Below are positions 46,226-55,405 of a DNA stretch of 64,000 bases, piece by piece. This stretch comes from Azospirillum sp. SYSU D00513 (lineage in GTDB: Bacteria; Pseudomonadota; Alphaproteobacteria; Azospirillales; Azospirillaceae), in assembly GCF_017356015.1 (NCBI RefSeq), contig NZ_JAFIQV010000012.1, forward strand, positions 1-64,000. Reading direction: 5' to 3'. Under the pieces are notes generated by a model. The model saw only the letters and a program-made list of their open reading frames with translations, had not been told where the DNA came from and did no database searches. The stretch's first letter is position 1, and each line of letters opens with the position of its first letter. Both the position numbers and the translations under genes were made by a program.

Positions 46226-46600
46226 ATGACCGTGAAGTTCACCAAGGACCATGAGTGGATCCGCGTCGAGGGCGACGAGGCGACCGTGGGCGTGTCCGAT
46301 TACGCCCAGCAGCAGCTCGGCGACGTCGTCTTCGTGGAGCTGCCGGACGTCGGCCGCACGCTGGAGAAGGGCAAGGAAGCCGCCGTCGTCGAGTCGGTGA
46401 AGGCGGCGAGCGAGGTCTTCGCCCCGGTATCCGGCGAGGTGATCGCGGTGAACCCGGAGCTGGAGGCCGACCCCTCCCTGGTCAACGGCGGTGCCGAGAG
46501 CGCCGGCTGGTTCTTCAAGCTGCGCCTCACCAACCCGTCGGAGCTGGACGGGCTGATGGACGAAGCCGCCTACAAGGAATTCGTCGAGGGCCAGCACTGA
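46226..46600 (+). CDS. gcvH: Glycine cleavage system H protein
   Basis: 124 aa, the usual size. The lipoylated Lys is residue 59 in [17 protein letters not shown], and [24 protein letters not shown] precedes it. It carries the aminomethyl intermediate between the P, T and L proteins. It lies 90 bp after gcvT and one base before gcvPA, in the same operon. Confidence 0.98.
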   Translation: MTVKFTKDHEWIRVEGDEATVGVSDYAQQQLGDVVFVELPDVGRTLEKGKEAAVVESVKAASEVFAPVSGEVIAVNPELEADPSLVNGGAESAGWFFKLRLTNPSELDGLMDEAAYKEFVEGQH

Positions 46601-46601
46601 C

Positions 46602-47960
46602 ATGCGCTACCTGCCCCTGACCGAGGCCGACCGGCGTTCCATGCTGTCGGCCATCCAGGCGTCGCCGATCAAGGCCGCCACCGTGGACGACCTGTTCCGC
46701 GACGTGCCGAAGGCCGCCCGGCGGCCCGGCCCGATCGAGGGGCTGACGAACCACATGGGCGAGCTGGAGGTCGAGCGCGCGCTGGGCTCCATGGCCGCCC
46801 GCAACCTGCCGGCGGGCTCCTGCCCGAGCTTTCTCGGCGCGGGCGCCTACCGCCATCACGTGCCGGCCACGGTGGACCATCTGGTCCAGCGCGGCGAGTT
46901 CCTGACCGCCTACACCCCCTACCAGCCGGAGGTGAGCCAGGGCACGCTGCAGGTGCTGTTCGAGTTCCAGACCCAGGTGGCGCTGCTGACCGGGATGGAT
47001 GTCGCCAACGCCTCCATGTATGACGGCGCCACCTCCTGCGCGGAGGCCGTCATGATGGCCAACCGCGTGACGCGCCGGAAGAAGGCGGTCCTGTCCGGCG
47101 GCCTGCACCCGCATTACCGGGACGTGACGACGACCGACGCCCGCTTCATCGGGTTCGAGGCCGACGCACGGCCGACCGATCCAATGGGCAGCGAGGATCT
47201 CGCCGCGCTGGTGGACGAGCAGACCTCCTGCGTCGTGGTGCAGAACCCCAGCGTCTTCGGCCATGTGCGCGACTACACGGCACTCGCCCAGGCCTGCCAG
47301 GCGAGGGGAGCCCTGCTGATCGTCGTCGTGACGGAGGCCATGTCGCTCGGCCTGCTCACCCCGCCCGGCGCGATGGGGGCCGACATCGTCGCGGCCGAGG
47401 GCCAGTCGCTCGGCAACACCCTGAACTTCGGCGGCCCCTATGTCGGGCTGTTCGCGGTGAAGGAGAAGTATGTCCGCCAGATGCCCGGCCGCCTCTGCGG
47501 CCAGACGGTGGACGCGGACGGCCGGCGCGGCTTCGTGCTGACGCTCTCCACGCGTGAGCAGCACATCCGGCGCGAGAAGGCGACGTCCAACATCTGCACC
47601 AATTCGGGCCTCTGCGCGCTCGCCTTCTCCATACACCTCAGCCTGCTGGGCGAGGAGGGCTTCACCGGGCTGGCCCGGCTGAACCATGCCAAGGCGGGCC
47701 AACTCGCCGACCGGCTGGCCGGGGTGAAGGGCGTCGAGATCGTCAACGACAGCTTCTTCAACGAGTTCACGGTCCGGCTTCCCAAACCCGCCGCTGGCGT
47801 GGTGGAGGAGCTGGCGCAGCGCCGCATCCTCGGCGGCGTCCCCGTCTCCCGCCTCTATCCGGGAGAGATGGAGGACCTGCTGCTGGTGGCCGCGACCGAA
47901 ACCAACACCGACTCCGACATGGACGCCTTCGCCAAGGCGCTCTCCGAGGTTCTGTCATGA
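46602..47960 (+). CDS. gcvPA: Glycine dehydrogenase (decarboxylating) subunit 1
   Basis: 452 aa, corresponding to the N-terminal half of single-chain GcvP. Marks: [57 protein letters not shown] and [19 protein letters not shown], with [16 protein letters not shown] late. It pairs with GcvPB to decarboxylate glycine with PLP. The split form suggests a bacterial/archaeal-type rather than an enterobacterial system. The stop overlaps gcvPB (ATGA). Confidence 0.97.
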   Translation: MRYLPLTEADRRSMLSAIQASPIKAATVDDLFRDVPKAARRPGPIEGLTNHMGELEVERALGSMAARNLPAGSCPSFLGAGAYRHHVPATVDHLVQRGEFLTAYTPYQPEVSQGTLQVLFEFQTQVALLTGMDVANASMYDGATSCAEAVMMANRVTRRKKAVLSGGLHPHYRDVTTTDARFIGFEADARPTDPMGSEDLAALVDEQTSCVVVQNPSVFGHVRDYTALAQACQARGALLIVVVTEAMSLGLLTPPGAMGADIVAAEGQSLGNTLNFGGPYVGLFAVKEKYVRQMPGRLCGQTVDADGRRGFVLTLSTREQHIRREKATSNICTNSGLCALAFSIHLSLLGEEGFTGLARLNHAKAGQLADRLAGVKGVEIVNDSFFNEFTVRLPKPAAGVVEELAQRRILGGVPVSRLYPGEMEDLLLVAATETNTDSDMDAFAKALSEVLS

Positions 47961-49516
47961 GCATGAACAACCAGGGCCGCCCGACCGGGATCGGCAGCGC
48001 CGACAGCGCTGTCCCGGACACCATCACCGGCAACCGGGGCCTCCAGATCGAGGAGCCCCTGATCTTCGAACAGGACAGCGCCGGCCGCTGCGGCGTTGAT
48101 CTGCCGGAGGTGCCGGCCATGCGCATGCGGCTCGGCACCGTGAAGCCGCGCGCGGCGGTCGGCCTGCCAGGCCTGGCCGAGCCGCAGGTGGTCCGCCACT
48201 ACACGCGCCTGTCGCAGAAGAACTACGCCATCGACAGCGGGCTCTATCCGCTGGGCTCCTGCACGATGAAGCACAACCCGCGCCTGAACGAGAAGATGGC
48301 GCGGCTGCCCGGATTCTCCGACGTGCACCCGCTCCAGCCGGAGAGCACGGTGCAGGGCGCCTTGGAGCTGATGGACACGCTGGCCCATTGGCTGAAGACG
48401 CTGACGGGCATGGCCGCCGTGACGCTGGCGCCCGCGGCGGGTGCCCATGGCGAGATGTGCGGCATCATGGCGATCCGCTCCGCCCATGAGGCGCGCGGCG
48501 ACACCGGCCGCACGAAGATCCTCGTGCCGGAAAGCGCCCACGGCACCAACCCGGCGACCGCCGCCGCCTGCGGCTACACGGTCGAGTCGATTCCGGCGAC
48601 GCCGGACGGCCGTGTCGACCTGGAGGCTCTGAAGGCGAAGCTCGGCCCCGACGTCGCCGGGCTGATGCTGACCAACCCCAACACCTGCGGCCTGTTCGAG
48701 CGCGAGATCCTGGAGATCGCCGAGGCCGTGCATGGGGCCGGCGGCTATTTCTACTGCGATGGCGCCAACTTCAACGCCATCGTCGGGCGCGTGCGGCCGG
48801 CCGACCTCGGCATCGACGTGATGCACATCAACCTGCACAAAACCTTCTCCACCCCGCATGGCGGTGGCGGCCCGGGTTCCGGTCCTGTGGTCTTCGCGGA
48901 GTCGCTGGCACCCTACCTGCCCGTGCCCTTCGTCGTGAAGGAGAAGGGCGATTTCCGGCTCGTGGAGGAAGCGGGCGAGGGTCCGGCCTTCGGCCGCATG
49001 AAGGCCTTCCACGGCCAGATGGGCATGTTCGTCCGGGCGCTCGCCTACATGATGAGCCACGGGGCGGACGGGCTGTGGCAGGTGGCGAGCGACGCCGTGC
49101 TGAACGCCAACTACGTGATGGCACGTCTCCAGGACGTCATGACTCCGTCCTTTGACGGCCCCTGCATGCACGAGTGCCTGTTCGACGACCGCTTCCTGAA
49201 GGGGACGGGGGTGACCACGCTCGACATCGCCAAGGCGCTGATCGACGAAGGCTTCCACCCGATGACCATGTATTTCCCGCTGGTCGTCCATGGCGCCCTG
49301 CTGATCGAACCGACGGAAACCGAGTCCAAGGCAAGCCTCGACCAGTTCGTCACGGCGCTCCGCGCCCTGGCGGAACGGGCCAAGTCGGGCGACGTGGAGT
49401 ATTTCCAGGGCGCCCCGCGCCTGACCCCGCGCCGCCGCCTGGACGAGACCGGCGCCGCCCGCAAGCCGATCCTGCGCTGGACCCCGCCGGCCGAGCAGGC
49501 CCAGGCCGCGGAGTGA
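47957..49516 (+). CDS. gcvPB: Glycine dehydrogenase (decarboxylating) subunit 2
   Basis: 519 aa. It holds the PLP-binding Lys in [22 protein letters not shown] (about 294), plus [30 protein letters not shown] and CHVHECLFD-like late regions. With GcvPA it forms the P protein. Last gene of the operon, coupled to gcvPA, and closed by a multi-hairpin terminator. Length is normal. Confidence 0.97.
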   Translation: MSMNNQGRPTGIGSADSAVPDTITGNRGLQIEEPLIFEQDSAGRCGVDLPEVPAMRMRLGTVKPRAAVGLPGLAEPQVVRHYTRLSQKNYAIDSGLYPLGSCTMKHNPRLNEKMARLPGFSDVHPLQPESTVQGALELMDTLAHWLKTLTGMAAVTLAPAAGAHGEMCGIMAIRSAHEARGDTGRTKILVPESAHGTNPATAAACGYTVESIPATPDGRVDLEALKAKLGPDVAGLMLTNPNTCGLFEREILEIAEAVHGAGGYFYCDGANFNAIVGRVRPADLGIDVMHINLHKTFSTPHGGGGPGSGPVVFAESLAPYLPVPFVVKEKGDFRLVEEAGEGPAFGRMKAFHGQMGMFVRALAYMMSHGADGLWQVASDAVLNANYVMARLQDVMTPSFDGPCMHECLFDDRFLKGTGVTTLDIAKALIDEGFHPMTMYFPLVVHGALLIEPTETESKASLDQFVTALRALAERAKSGDVEYFQGAPRLTPRRRLDETGAARKPILRWTPPAEQAQAAE

Positions 49517-49525
49517 CGGAAGCGA

Positions 49526-49620
49526 GGGCCGTCCGGAGAGAACCGCCGGACGGCCCGCGGCCCAATGCATCCACATGGATGTATTGGGCCGCGCTCTATT
49601 GCGGGTGCTGAAAGCACCGG
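49526..49620 (+). terminator. Three-hairpin terminator region of the gcv operon
   Basis: Stem 1: 49526-49536 with 49546-49556 (11 bp). Stem 2: 49557-49573 with 49576-49592 (17 bp, one G-T pair, two-base loop), directly adjoining. Stem 3: GGTGCT-GAA-AGCACC near 49604-49618, followed by GGCTTTTT. The third is the likeliest point of release; the others may protect the 3' end. Confidence 0.75.
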
Positions 49621-49686
49621 CTTTTTAAGTCTTTGTTATAAGCAGCCCTTCTAAACATCAGCGCATCAGCGTGATGGAAGGCGACC

Positions 49687-50616
49687 GTGGGAACTCTTCT
49701 GGACATTGCGATCGGGTTGATCCTGATCTATCTCGCCATCAGCCTGGTGGTGACCGCCGCGCAGGAAGCGCTGTCGAGCCTCATCGGAATGCGGGCCAAT
49801 CTGCTTCGGCGCGGCATCGCCAACCTTTTCGGCGCACCGGAGGAGGCGGACAAGGCGCCCAGCCCGAATCCGGGCACCGCCCCGTCATCCAACCCGGCGG
49901 CTGATCTGCTGAAACAGTTCAGCGACAGCCCGCTGATCGCGTCGCTCACCCGCACCAACCGGCAGCCCTCCTACATTCCGGCGGAGAATTTCGCCCGCGC
50001 GGTGATCGGGATCGCGTCCCAGGCCGCCGCTGCGGGCGCCACGGCGCAGGTGGTCTACTCGCAGGTGGAGGGCTGGGCCGAAACCAACCAGAACACGCGG
50101 ATCGGCGCCGGCGTCAAGCTGCTGCTGACCGACGCGCAGGGCGACCTGGACAAGCTGCAGGCCAATCTCGAGGCCTGGTACAACAGCGTGATGGACCGTG
50201 TCTCCGGGGCCTACAAGCGCTGGTCGCAGTGGATCGGGATCATGATCGGCTTTGCCGTGGCGGTCCTGCTGGACGCGGACAGCATCTCGATCGTTTCGAC
50301 CCTTGGTGACCAAGCGACCATCCGCACGGCGTTGGCCGCGCTCGGCGATCAGGTGGGCCAGGGCACTCTGCCGACCGACGGCGCCACGACCGCAGGCCTC
50401 GTGAACCAGTTGCTGGAAACCGGCGCCATCGGCTGGAAGACGGGGGAGTTCAGCGCGCTCTTCACGGCGGCGGGCGCCACGCTCATCCTGCCGAAGATTC
50501 TCGGCTGCGGCATCACGGGCTTCGCGACCTCGCTCGGTGCCGCCTTCTGGTTCGACACGCTTCAGCGGTTCGTCCGCATCCGAGCGGCTGGCAAGCACCC
50601 GGACACCGGGAAATAA
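49687..50616 (+). CDS. Hypothetical membrane protein
   Basis: 309 aa from GTG 49687. An N-terminal membrane helix (about 4-25) is followed by a linker rich in Pro, Ser and Asn, a soluble region (about 75-160), and a C-terminal part with a further membrane helix at WIGIMIGFAVAVLLDADSIS (about 180-199) and one near LFTAAGATLILPKILGCGI. DADSIS with its flanking helix recurs in a family of unnamed bacterial membrane proteins, but I cannot name it. Monocistronic between the gcv terminator and rpoH. Confidence 0.75.
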   Translation: MGTLLDIAIGLILIYLAISLVVTAAQEALSSLIGMRANLLRRGIANLFGAPEEADKAPSPNPGTAPSSNPAADLLKQFSDSPLIASLTRTNRQPSYIPAENFARAVIGIASQAAAAGATAQVVYSQVEGWAETNQNTRIGAGVKLLLTDAQGDLDKLQANLEAWYNSVMDRVSGAYKRWSQWIGIMIGFAVAVLLDADSISIVSTLGDQATIRTALAALGDQVGQGTLPTDGATTAGLVNQLLETGAIGWKTGEFSALFTAAGATLILPKILGCGITGFATSLGAAFWFDTLQRFVRIRAAGKHPDTGK

Positions 50617-50630
50617 GGGAAAGGAAAGAG

Positions 50631-50655
50631 CAAGGGGCCGGCGAGCCGGCCCCCT
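50631..50655. terminator. GC hairpin between convergent genes
   Basis: CAAGGGGCCGGC (50631-50642) can pair with GCCGGCCCCCTTG (from about 50644) with one bulged base. No T-run follows in either direction, so termination is only probable. Confidence 0.45.
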
Positions 50656-50670
50656 TGCCGTCCGATGGGG

Positions 50671-51555
50671 TCAGCTCGCCAGCTTCTGCTCCACCGCGGC
50701 GTTCTTGATCGCCTTCTGAAGCTTCTCGAAGGCGCGCACCTCGATCTGGCGGACGCGCTCGCGGCTGACGCCATATTTCTGCGACAGGTCCTCGAGCGTG
50801 GTCGGGTTCTCGCGCAGGCGGCGTTCCATCAGAATGTCGCGCTCGCGGTCGTTCAGGTTCTCCATGGCCTGGGTCAGCAGCTTGCGGCGCTTGCCCAACT
50901 CCTCCCGCTCGCCGAGCGTGATCTCCTGGCTGGCCGTCTCGTCCACCAGCCAGTCCTGCCACTCGCCCTCGCTGTCCGCGCGGAGCGGCGCGTTCAGCGA
51001 ATGGTCGGGGCTCGCCAGGCGGCGGTTCATGTTGACGACGTCCTGCTCCGGCACGTCGAGCTTGGTGGCGATGGCGTTCACCTGTTCGGGCGAGAGGTCG
51101 CCTTCCTCGATGGCCTGCATCTGGCCTTTCAACCGGCGCAGGTTGAAGAACAGCTTCTTCTGTGCGGCGGTGGTGCCCATCTTCACCAGCGACCAGCTGT
51201 GCAGGATGTATTCCTGGATGGCGGCACGGATCCACCACATCGCGTAGGTGGCGAGCCGGAAGCCCTTGTCCGGGTCGAACTTCTTCACAGCCTGCATCAT
51301 GCCGACATTGCCCTCGGAGATCAGCTCCGACACCGGCAGGCCGTAGCCGCGGTACCCCATGGCGATCTTCGCGACGAGGCGGAGATGGCTCGTCACCAGC
51401 TTGTGCGCGGCGTCGGCGTCCTCATGCTCCTGCCAGCGCTTGGCGAGCATGAACTCCTCCTGCGGCTCCAGCATCGGAAACTTGCGGATTTCCTGCAGGT
51501 AGCGCGAGAGGTTGGATTCGGACGTGATGACCGGAACGCTGGAACGTGACGCCAT
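50671..51555 (-). CDS. rpoH: RNA polymerase sigma-32 (heat-shock sigma factor)
   Basis: 294 aa with regions 1.2, 2, 3 and 4. LVTSHLRLVAKIAMGYRGYGLPVSELISEGNVGMMQAVKKFDPDKGFRLATYAMWWIRAAIQEYILHSWSLVKMGT is region 2 with the RpoH box following at about QKKLFFNLRRLK. Region 4 ends YGVSRERVRQIEVRAFEKLQ. It directs chaperone and protease genes. Upstream, the 121-bp spacer to rluD carries a small hairpin (51615-51632); a role as an RNA thermosensor is possible but not shown. Confidence 0.96.
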   Translation of the reverse strand: MASRSSVPVITSESNLSRYLQEIRKFPMLEPQEEFMLAKRWQEHEDADAAHKLVTSHLRLVAKIAMGYRGYGLPVSELISEGNVGMMQAVKKFDPDKGFRLATYAMWWIRAAIQEYILHSWSLVKMGTTAAQKKLFFNLRRLKGQMQAIEEGDLSPEQVNAIATKLDVPEQDVVNMNRRLASPDHSLNAPLRADSEGEWQDWLVDETASQEITLGEREELGKRRKLLTQAMENLNDRERDILMERRLRENPTTLEDLSQKYGVSRERVRQIEVRAFEKLQKAIKNAAVEQKLAS

Positions 51556-51676
51556 GTTTTACCCTCTCCGGCGGTTGAGCCGGGGATGGAACCCCGTACT
51601 TTCCCGCTCTTCATGGGTGTCCGTGAACACCCTTCGTGGCAAAGATTAACCGACATTGGCAGTCGGGTATAGAACT

Positions 51677-52693
51677 TTAAACCGATTCTAAACTGCGCAG
51701 CAGACCCTGCAAATCCGCGGGCAGATCCACCGTGAAGCGCATGGTTTCTCCGCGCGTCGGGTGGATGAAGGAAAGGCCTGTCGCGTGCAGCGCCTGACGT
51801 GGAAAACCAACAAGTTCGCCGCGCTGCGGTTCCGGGAGCGCCGAGGCGAAGGACCCGCCCGAACGCGAGGAACGGCCACGCCCGTAGAGAGGGTCCCCGA
51901 CCAGCGGATGGCCGGCATGCGTCATGTGCACGCGGATCTGGTGGGTCCGCCCCGTCTCCAGCTTGCATTCGATCAGCGCCGCCGAGCGGCCGAAGGATTT
52001 CAGCACGCGGTAGCGTGTCGCGGCGTGCTTCCCGCCGCCGGTGACCACGGCCATCTTTTTCCGGTCGGCGCTGCTGCGCCCGATGTTCGCCTCGATCCGT
52101 CCCTCGCGGGGGGAGGGCACGCCCCAGACCAGCGCCTGGTAGGTGCGGCTGAGGCTGCGGTCGGCGAACTGCTCGGTCAGGCCGGCGTGGGCGCGGTCGT
52201 TCTTGGCGACCACCATCAGGCCGCTCGTGTCCTTGTCCAGCCGGTGGACGATGCCGGGCCGCCGCACGCCGCCGATGCCCGACAGGCTGTCGCCGCAATG
52301 GGCCAGCAGCGCGTTCACCAGCGTGTTGTCCGGGTTTCCGGCGGCCGGATGGACCACCAGTCCGGCGGGCTTGTCGATGACCAGCACGTCCTCGTCCTCG
52401 TAGACGACCGCCAGAGGAATATCTTGCGCCTCCGGCTCAGCATCCTCAGCTTCGGGGATGAAAACGTCGAAAGTTTGTCCGAATCTGATCCTCATGGAGG
52501 GGTCGGTCACCGTCCGGCCGCCCTCGCGGACGCAGCCCTGTTCCAGCAGCGCCTGCACGCGGGAGCGCGACAATCCTTCCAGGCCGGCGGCGAGCGCCTT
52601 GTCCAGCCGCTCGCCCGCGGCCTCCTCGGGCACCGCATAAGTGAGATGTCCGCTGTTGTCGGTGTGCTCGGGCATCGCTAAACCGTTCGTCAT
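51677..52693 (-). CDS. rluD: RluA/RluD family 23S rRNA pseudouridine synthase
   Basis: 338 aa from ATG 52693; an ATG six codons later is an alternative. An N-terminal S4 RNA-binding domain (about 27-75, ERLDKALAAGLEGLSRSRVQALLEQGCV) precedes the catalytic domain with HRLDKDTSGLMVVAKN (catalytic Asp 153) and GRTHQIRVHM. RluD modifies helix 69 of 23S rRNA. It is upstream of rpoH, an order I recall as recurrent in alphaproteobacteria. RluA or RluC specificity cannot be excluded. Confidence 0.9.
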   Translation of the reverse strand: MTNGLAMPEHTDNSGHLTYAVPEEAAGERLDKALAAGLEGLSRSRVQALLEQGCVREGGRTVTDPSMRIRFGQTFDVFIPEAEDAEPEAQDIPLAVVYEDEDVLVIDKPAGLVVHPAAGNPDNTLVNALLAHCGDSLSGIGGVRRPGIVHRLDKDTSGLMVVAKNDRAHAGLTEQFADRSLSRTYQALVWGVPSPREGRIEANIGRSSADRKKMAVVTGGGKHAATRYRVLKSFGRSAALIECKLETGRTHQIRVHMTHAGHPLVGDPLYGRGRSSRSGGSFASALPEPQRGELVGFPRQALHATGLSFIHPTRGETMRFTVDLPADLQGLLRSLESV

Positions 52694-52722
52694 TCCTAAT
52701 CCGCGAGAATGGACCCTAATCC

Positions 52723-53061
52723 GTGCAGCTCCTAAAGGCACTCGTCGTCATCATGGGCGTGCTGATCGTCGCCGGCTTCTGGATCGTCGGAGCCGAGCTG
52801 TACCGCCGCATGAACGATCCCGAACGGCGCGCCGCCACGGCCGTTCCCGCGGTCGAAGCGCCCGCCCCCGGCAACGCACCGGTCGAGGTGCCGCTGGACG
52901 TGCCGCCCGGCTCCCGAATCGAGGAGATGCTGGCGGTCGGCAGCCGGGTCCTCCTCCGCGTCACGGTGCCGAACGGCGCCGACCGGATCTACGTCATGGA
53001 CCCGCGCAACGGCGCCGTCACCGTCACCGTCACCGCCGGCCGCAAGGAAACCGTCCAATGA
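52723..53061 (+). CDS. Small single-pass membrane protein (DUF6476-like)
   Basis: 112 aa from GTG 52723. One membrane helix (about 4-23) near the N-terminus, a Pro/Ala/Glu linker, then a beta-rich domain with RIEEMLAVGSRVLLRVTVPNGADRIYVMDPRNGAV. This fits a small family seen near threonine aldolase in Rhodospirillales (DUF6476), from memory. The stop overlaps the ltaE start (ATGA). It diverges from rluD with only 29 bp between starts. Confidence 0.7.
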   Translation: MQLLKALVVIMGVLIVAGFWIVGAELYRRMNDPERRAATAVPAVEAPAPGNAPVEVPLDVPPGSRIEEMLAVGSRVLLRVTVPNGADRIYVMDPRNGAVTVTVTAGRKETVQ

Positions 53062-54095
53062 ATCATGACTTCCGCAGCGACAACGTCGCGGGTGCCGCGC
53101 CCCAGGTCATCGATGCGCTGGCCGCCGCCTCCACTGGTTCCGCCAGCCCCTACGGCGAGGATGCGCTGACCAAGCGGGTCACCGCGCGTCTGGCGGAGAT
53201 CTTCGAGACGCAGGTCACCGTCTTCCCGGTCGCCACGGGCACGGCGGCCAATTCCCTGGCGCTGTCGGCCTTGGTGCCGCCCTGGGGTGCCGTGTACTGC
53301 CATGAGGAAAGCCACATCCACATGGACGAATGCGGCGCGCCGGAGCAGTTCACCGGCGGCGCGAAGCTCGTCCCGATCGCCGGGCCGGGCGGCAAGCTGG
53401 AGCCGGCGGCGCTGTCGGCGGCGGTGGCCAGGGCCGGGATTGGCGTCGTGCACCGGGTGCAGCCCTCGGCCCTCAGCCTGACCCAGGCGACCGAGGCGGG
53501 AACGGTCTACCGGCCCGACGAGGTCGCGGCGCTGGTCGAGGCCGCCCATGCCGGCGGCATGGCCGTGCACATGGACGGCGCGCGCTTCGCCAACGCCGTG
53601 GCCCGGCTCGGCTGCGCGCCGGCCGACATCACTTGGCGGGCCGGACTGGATGTGCTGGCGCTGGGGGCCACCAAGGGCGGCTGCCTGGCCGCCGAGGCGG
53701 TGGTCTTCTTCAACCCGGCGCTGGCCGAGGATTTCGCCTTCCGCCGCAAGCGCGGCGCGCACCTCTTCTCCAAGATGCGCTTCCTGTCGGCGCAGCTCGA
53801 CGCCTGGCTGAACGACGATCTCTGGCTGCGGCTCGCCCGCCACGCCAACGCGATGGCCGACCGGCTGTCGCAGGGGCTGGCCGCCCTGCCGGGCGCCGAG
53901 CTGGCCCATCCCGTCCAAGCCAACGAGATCTTCGTACGCCTGCCGGAGCCCACCATCGCGGCGCTGGAGGCGGCGGGCTGCGGCGTCTACCGGTGGGACG
54001 GAAACCTGCTGCGTCTGGTGACCGCGTTCGACACGCCGCAGTCGGCGGTGGACGGCCTTCTCGAAATTGCGGGCAAAGCCGGAAAAAGTGCTTGA
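53058..54095 (+). CDS. ltaE: Low-specificity L-threonine aldolase
   Basis: 345 aa. A PLP enzyme: FRSDNVAGAAPQVIDALAAA at the start, CHEESHIHMDECGAPE, HMDGARFANAVARLG (Asp and Arg of the PLP pocket) and the Schiff-base Lys in ALGATKGGCLAAEAV (about 205). It splits threonine or allo-threonine to glycine and acetaldehyde, feeding the glycine cleavage genes in this window. It may work as a beta-hydroxyaspartate or phenylserine aldolase in some species. Coupled to the preceding gene; followed by tRNA-Glu. Confidence 0.93.
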   Translation: MNHDFRSDNVAGAAPQVIDALAAASTGSASPYGEDALTKRVTARLAEIFETQVTVFPVATGTAANSLALSALVPPWGAVYCHEESHIHMDECGAPEQFTGGAKLVPIAGPGGKLEPAALSAAVARAGIGVVHRVQPSALSLTQATEAGTVYRPDEVAALVEAAHAGGMAVHMDGARFANAVARLGCAPADITWRAGLDVLALGATKGGCLAAEAVVFFNPALAEDFAFRRKRGAHLFSKMRFLSAQLDAWLNDDLWLRLARHANAMADRLSQGLAALPGAELAHPVQANEIFVRLPEPTIAALEAAGCGVYRWDGNLLRLVTAFDTPQSAVDGLLEIAGKAGKSA

Positions 54096-54138
54096 TCCCC
54101 TTCGGCCGGTCCATTACATATCGCGCCACGCCGACGAC

Positions 54139-54214
54139 GTCCCCTTCGTCTAGAGGCCTAGGACACCGCCCTCTCACGGCGGTAACAGGGGTTCGAATCC
54201 CCTAGGGGACGCCA
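54139..54214 (+). tRNA. tRNA-Glu (anticodon CUC)
   Basis: 76 nt including an encoded CCA (54212-54214). The acceptor stem GTCCCCT pairs with AGGGGAC. The anticodon stem CCGCC (54166-54170) and GGCGG enclose loop CTCTCAC with anticodon CTC at 54173-54175. The T-arm contains GGTTCGAATCC. It reads GAG codons. A terminator follows at once. Confidence 0.97.
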
Positions 54215-54229
54215 ACCGGCTCACCGACA

Positions 54230-54262
54230 AAAGCCCCGCCCAAACGGCGGGGCTTTGTTGTT
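54230..54262 (+). terminator. Intrinsic terminator of the tRNA-Glu gene
   Basis: An 11-bp perfect stem (54230-54240 with 54246-54256), five-base loop, then GTTGTTTTC. It lies 15 bp after the tRNA. Confidence 0.85.
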
Positions 54263-54364
54263 TTCCGGCACGGTTCGGACCTCGGACGGTTGTATTCACC
54301 GTACTGATCCGGCGCCCTGCTTGTTAGGTTGGTCGCCTCGTTGCCTTCAACATCCGGAAGATGG

Positions 54365-55015
54365 TTGGCCGATCCCTTGCCCATCCTTGAAGACATCGAA
54401 CAGGACGCCCTGACCGAGCTGGTCAACATCGGGGTCAGCCGCGCCGCCACGCATCTGAGCCGGATCGTCTCGGACCAGGTGGTGCTGTCGGTGCCGGCCC
54501 TGACGGTGATCCAGCGCGAGCAGGCCGTCGCCCAGCTCCCCGAGGGCGGGGCCGAGCCGATGGTCGCCATCTGCGAGCGGTTCAAGGGACGCATCTCCGG
54601 CCATGCGCTGCTGATCTTCCCGGAGACGAACAGCCTGGAGCTGGTGCGCGCCTCCGTCGGCGACCGCACGCCGCTCCACGAAATCTCCGTGCTGGAGGAG
54701 GACGCGATCACCGAGATCGGCAACGTCCTGCTGAACGGCTGCCTGTCGGTCCTGGCGAACTCGCTGCACGAGAGCCTGTCGATCTCCCTGCCGGAGTTCG
54801 TGCGCGGCGACGGGAGGAGCATCCTGTTCTCGGGCCGCGTGGGCGCGCCCGACGAACTGGTCCTGTTCGTCCAGGTGGATTTCTCGGTGCGCAGCCGGCA
54901 GATCCAGGGCTTCCTGATCCTGACCCTGGACCTGCCCGCGCTTAGCGAATTGAAGATTCTGCTTCAGGAACTGGTGGCCGGCCTGTCCGCCTCCAAGACA
55001 CCCGCCGGCCACTGA
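54365..55015 (+). CDS. CheC-like chemotaxis phosphatase
   Basis: About 216 aa. Two pseudo-symmetric CheC motifs are visible: ALTELVNIGVSRAA near the start and AITEIGNVLLNGCL about 100 residues later, each with the Glu and Asn needed for CheY-P hydrolysis. There is no SpoA domain, so it is not FliY. The start is uncertain: only TTG codons are in frame (54329, 54365, 54377); 54365 has GGAAG four bases upstream. No other chemotaxis genes are near, so it is an orphan. It may act on a response regulator other than CheY. Confidence 0.8.
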   Translation: MADPLPILEDIEQDALTELVNIGVSRAATHLSRIVSDQVVLSVPALTVIQREQAVAQLPEGGAEPMVAICERFKGRISGHALLIFPETNSLELVRASVGDRTPLHEISVLEEDAITEIGNVLLNGCLSVLANSLHESLSISLPEFVRGDGRSILFSGRVGAPDELVLFVQVDFSVRSRQIQGFLILTLDLPALSELKILLQELVAGLSASKTPAGH

Positions 55016-55034
55016 GGACCGCCGGCCGCGGCGG

Positions 55035-55373
55035 TCAGCGCGTGTTGTGGCCGCTGATCTCCGCGTGCATGGGCTTGGTGTCCTCGAAGCGCTGCTTCTG
55101 CTCCGCGCTGGCGTCCTTCTGGTACTGCGCCTTCCAGTCCGCGAAGGGCATCCCGTAGATCGCCAGCCGCGCCTCGTCGTCGGACATCGGGATGCCGCGT
55201 TCCTTCGCGGCGGCGAGGTACCATTTGGACAGGCAGTTGCGGCAGAAGCCCGCGAGATTCATCAGGTCGATGTTCTGCACGTCCGTGCGCTTGCGCAGAT
55301 GCGCGACAAGCCCGCGGAAGGCCGCGGCCTCCAGCTCGATCCGGGTCCGTTCGTCCAGGTTCTGGTCAGACAT
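55035..55373 (-). CDS. DUF1244 family protein
   Basis: 112 aa from ATG 55373. The conserved centre reads RTDVQNIDLMNLAGFCRNCLSKWY followed by ERGIPMSDDEARLAIYGMPFADWK, which is the DUF1244 domain; two Cys (FCRNC) and the downstream acidic turn are invariant in the family. It is a small soluble protein of unknown function. It is convergent with the CheC gene and lies 32 bp beyond the stop of the DUF2478-DUF364 gene on the same strand. Confidence 0.92.
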   Translation of the reverse strand: MSDQNLDERTRIELEAAAFRGLVAHLRKRTDVQNIDLMNLAGFCRNCLSKWYLAAAKERGIPMSDDEARLAIYGMPFADWKAQYQKDASAEQKQRFEDTKPMHAEISGHNTR

Positions 55374-55405
55374 GCTGTGCTCCGGTTTCTTCGCGTGTGT
55401 GTCGG

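Noticed and set aside
49557-49592. 17-bp inverted repeat as an insertion-sequence end
   Set aside because: It adjoins two other hairpins directly after the gcv operon and has a two-base loop, which fits a terminator region better than a mobile element.
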